In this document: piece after piece, positions 62,545 through 64,000 of the stretch
Layout of the letters: every line of letters starts with the position of its first letter
Position numbering within the stretch: the first letter of the stretch is position 1
Assembly: GCA_918797485.1 (NCBI GenBank)
Contig: CAKKNE010000001.1
Span: 4,340,001 to 4,404,000 of the forward strand
Length of the DNA stretch: 64,000 nucleotides
Reading direction: 5' to 3'
Origin: Pelagomonas calceolata
Lineage: Eukaryota; Sar; Pelagophyceae; Pelagomonadales; Pelagomonadaceae
Made by a program: the position numbers and the translations under genes
The notes under the pieces: model-generated
What the model saw: the letters and a program-made list of their open reading frames with translations, nothing else
The model's database searches: none
Told to the model about the DNA's origin: nothing

Positions 62545-64000
62545 TCACATGACGAGCCGCATGAGCGCCTCCTCGAGCTCCTCCGGCGGCACCCCCGCGT
62601 CAATTTGCCTCTGGAAGTCAGCTCTCAGGTCCGGCGGGAGCTGTGCCAGGATCTCCCCCACAACATCACCACCACCACCTCCACCCCGGAACACGACGCG
62701 GCCCTGCTGCTGCTGTTGCGCGCGCTGATAAGCCTCAACAGTCAACAACGAATCATCAAACCCCTCGGCGGCGTCGGGCCCGAGCTGCGGGAGGTCGTCG
62801 GCGAAGACTTCGACCGGCACGCGCGCGTACTTCACGAGCGCCGTCCGCGACCACGCGGCGTCGACGACCGCCAGCGTTTGCGTGGAGGCCTTGCCGGGCC
62901 CCAGCCGCTTGATGAGTGCCGCGGCGCCGTCGTGGAGCAATTTCAGAGCGTCCGGCTCGGCCCACAATTTTCTCCCCCTGATACACGCGGCGTCCAACGC
63001 GAGCTCGTATGCGCCCACGGCGTAGGCCTGGGCTAAGCAATTTCTACGTGTCTGCTTCCGGAAGTGCTCGTGCAGCACGACCTCGCGGAAATCATAAGAA
63101 GTCGTGAAGTCCTGGTTCGGGTTCACGCCGCACGCGCCGAGCATGTTCGTCAGGAGGTGAGGATGTGCTGCTAACGCATCAGCGACGGCGTTCACCGCCC
63201 TGGTTCTTTTTGCTTTGCGGTCACCCGGCACTCTCAACAAAGCTAGCGCCCTATTTAACGCGAGGCCCGGCAGTAATCTTGTACTAGAATCGTGCGTGAC
63301 GTGCGGTGACATGTGTTTACGTGGCGCATCGTCAAACACGTCGGCCGGCGGCATGGATACTACAGTGAGCGGACTCTCGAACAAAGCCAGGACCGCTTCG
63401 GCGTCGCCCGCCTGCAGTAAATCCGCGTCCAACCTCAACAAAACGCCGCAGGGGTCGCCCCACGGATCCAGCGCGAGCAGGAAGCGTAGTAAATTCGCCG
63501 CCGTCTCCGGCGCGCCGCTCGACGATGCCACTCTAGCTCGGACATGCAAAGCCTTGAAGAATAGTGCTGACTCGCCGGCACAAGCATCAACACGTAATTT
63601 GACGCTCTTGACCAAATCTCTAGTTCGCTCGGAGCCCGCGTTGAGCGCGACCTCGTACGCCGTCGTCGCTCGCCGCAGAAGCGGCTCGGCGAGCTCCTTG
63701 CGCCCGACGCGGAGCGCAAAGGTCGCCAATGCTACGAGGGGCGGCGCGTGGTACGGCCGTTCGGCGACGCGCTGGGCGAGGTAGTTCGGGTCACCCGCGG
63801 TCGACTCGGCGGTAGCTTGGGCGTAGGCGTCGGAGGCCTCGAAGACGTGCCACTGTTCGTGCGGCCGCGCCCGGCCGGGACTCCGTTTGACGCAGCGCAG
63901 GCCGCCCTTGCCGTAGGTCGGAGCTATGCCGTAGCCGTCGGGCGGCGCGCCGAGCAGGCTCCGTCTTGTTTGTAAGCCGCGCCGCTTGCCGACGCTCGAG
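62545..64000 (-). CDS. TCF25: TCF25/RQC1-like protein, 5' part outside window
   Basis: The frame runs from the stop at 62545 to the window edge without interruption, so the N-terminus lies beyond 64000. Reading inward from the edge it has SLLGAPPDGYGIAPTYGKGG, WHVFEASDAYAQATAE and GDPNYLAQRVAERPYHAPPL, aligning with the TCF25 segment before its helical repeats; then ATFALRVGRKELAEPLLRRATTAYE, TAANLLRFLLALDPWGDPCGVLL and LEA-type helices. TCF25 (yeast Rqc1) acts with Ltn1 in ribosome-associated quality control. The C-terminus is QQQQQGRVVFRGGGGGG followed by a short helical end (LEEALMRLVM). An internal TTG start at 63729 is rejected because the frame continues. Confidence 0.87.
   Translation of the reverse strand, partial: SSVGKRRGLQTRRSLLGAPPDGYGIAPTYGKGGLRCVKRSPGRARPHEQWHVFEASDAYAQATAESTAGDPNYLAQRVAERPYHAPPLVALATFALRVGRKELAEPLLRRATTAYEVALNAGSERTRDLVKSVKLRVDACAGESALFFKALHVRARVASSSGAPETAANLLRFLLALDPWGDPCGVLLRLDADLLQAGDAEAVLALFESPLTVVSMPPADVFDDAPRKHMSPHVTHDSSTRLLPGLALNRALALLRVPGDRKAKRTRAVNAVADALAAHPHLLTNMLGACGVNPNQDFTTSYDFREVVLHEHFRKQTRRNCLAQAYAVGAYELALDAACIRGRKLWAEPDALKLLHDGAAALIKRLGPGKASTQTLAVVDAAWSRTALVKYARVPVEVFADDLPQLGPDAAEGFDDSLLTVEAYQRAQQQQQGRVVFRGGGGGGDVVGEILAQLPPDLRADFQRQIDAGVPPEELEEALMRLVM

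Overview
The window is nuclear DNA of a compact eukaryotic algal genome, most likely a stramenopile of the pelagophyte type (Pelagomonas/Aureococcus-like). The evidence is: a fucoxanthin-type chlorophyll a/c antenna protein split by introns (21030-22047); many proteins whose N-terminus looks like the heterokont bipartite plastid leader (hydrophobic signal peptide ending A-x-A before F or L, e.g. AVAFTP at 59645, ARAFHRP at 6189); sulfolipid synthase; mitochondrial genes (PDH E1-alpha, uL4m); spliceosomal introns; and short transposon-like introns ('introners'), which are known from pelagophytes. The organism assignment is inference. No rRNA, tRNA or CRISPR was recognised.

Layout. 1-1201: an incomplete plastid-targeted gene. 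1678-4326: two tandem PDH E1-alpha genes, the first with an introner, the second without. 4517-10272: an XH-domain protein, sulfolipid synthase SQD2, a nucleotide-sugar transporter and a mitochondrial-type carrier. 10616-13583: two paralogous Cys-rich, single-pass surface proteins. 13959-20355: a beta-glucuronidase, small unknown and thylakoid-lumen proteins, a DENN protein and a TPR protein. 21030-26014: the antenna gene, a membrane protein, an RNase H1 N-domain protein and a copper-type ectoprotein (two cupredoxin-like domains plus a Cu/Zn-SOD-like domain). 26599-35828: NMNAT-like enzyme, EF-hand coiled coil, DUF819-like membrane protein, MYND-TPR protein, GST and prolyl 4-hydroxylase. 36245-46560: two-pore channel, RING-CH/TPR protein, WDR74/NSA1 ribosome-biogenesis factor and a SEL1-like ER protein. 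46976-54536: a 7.56-kb mobile element with 29-bp terminal inverted repeats, a flanking direct repeat and two divergent genes of no family I recognise. 54854-64000: ARM/EF-hand protein, ciliary B9D2, an aldo-keto reductase fused to a SAP domain, a small plastid protein, uL4m, a DEDD-type 3'-5' exonuclease and the C-terminal part of TCF25.

Genes are packed head-to-head or tail-to-tail with 100-600 bp between them. Shared upstream regions are rich in the palindrome GCTAGC, and five carry copies of a 19-23 bp element (CTAGTGTCTTAC...GCTAGC), a candidate promoter signal. At least six introns share one architecture: 8 nt matching the downstream exon supply the 5' splice site (GT, or GC in two cases), followed by an inverted-repeat element whose right end supplies the CAG acceptor. 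The strongest candidates for new biology are the unclassified two-gene element, the introner family caught in one of two tandem paralogs, the copper-domain fusion and the repeated promoter element.
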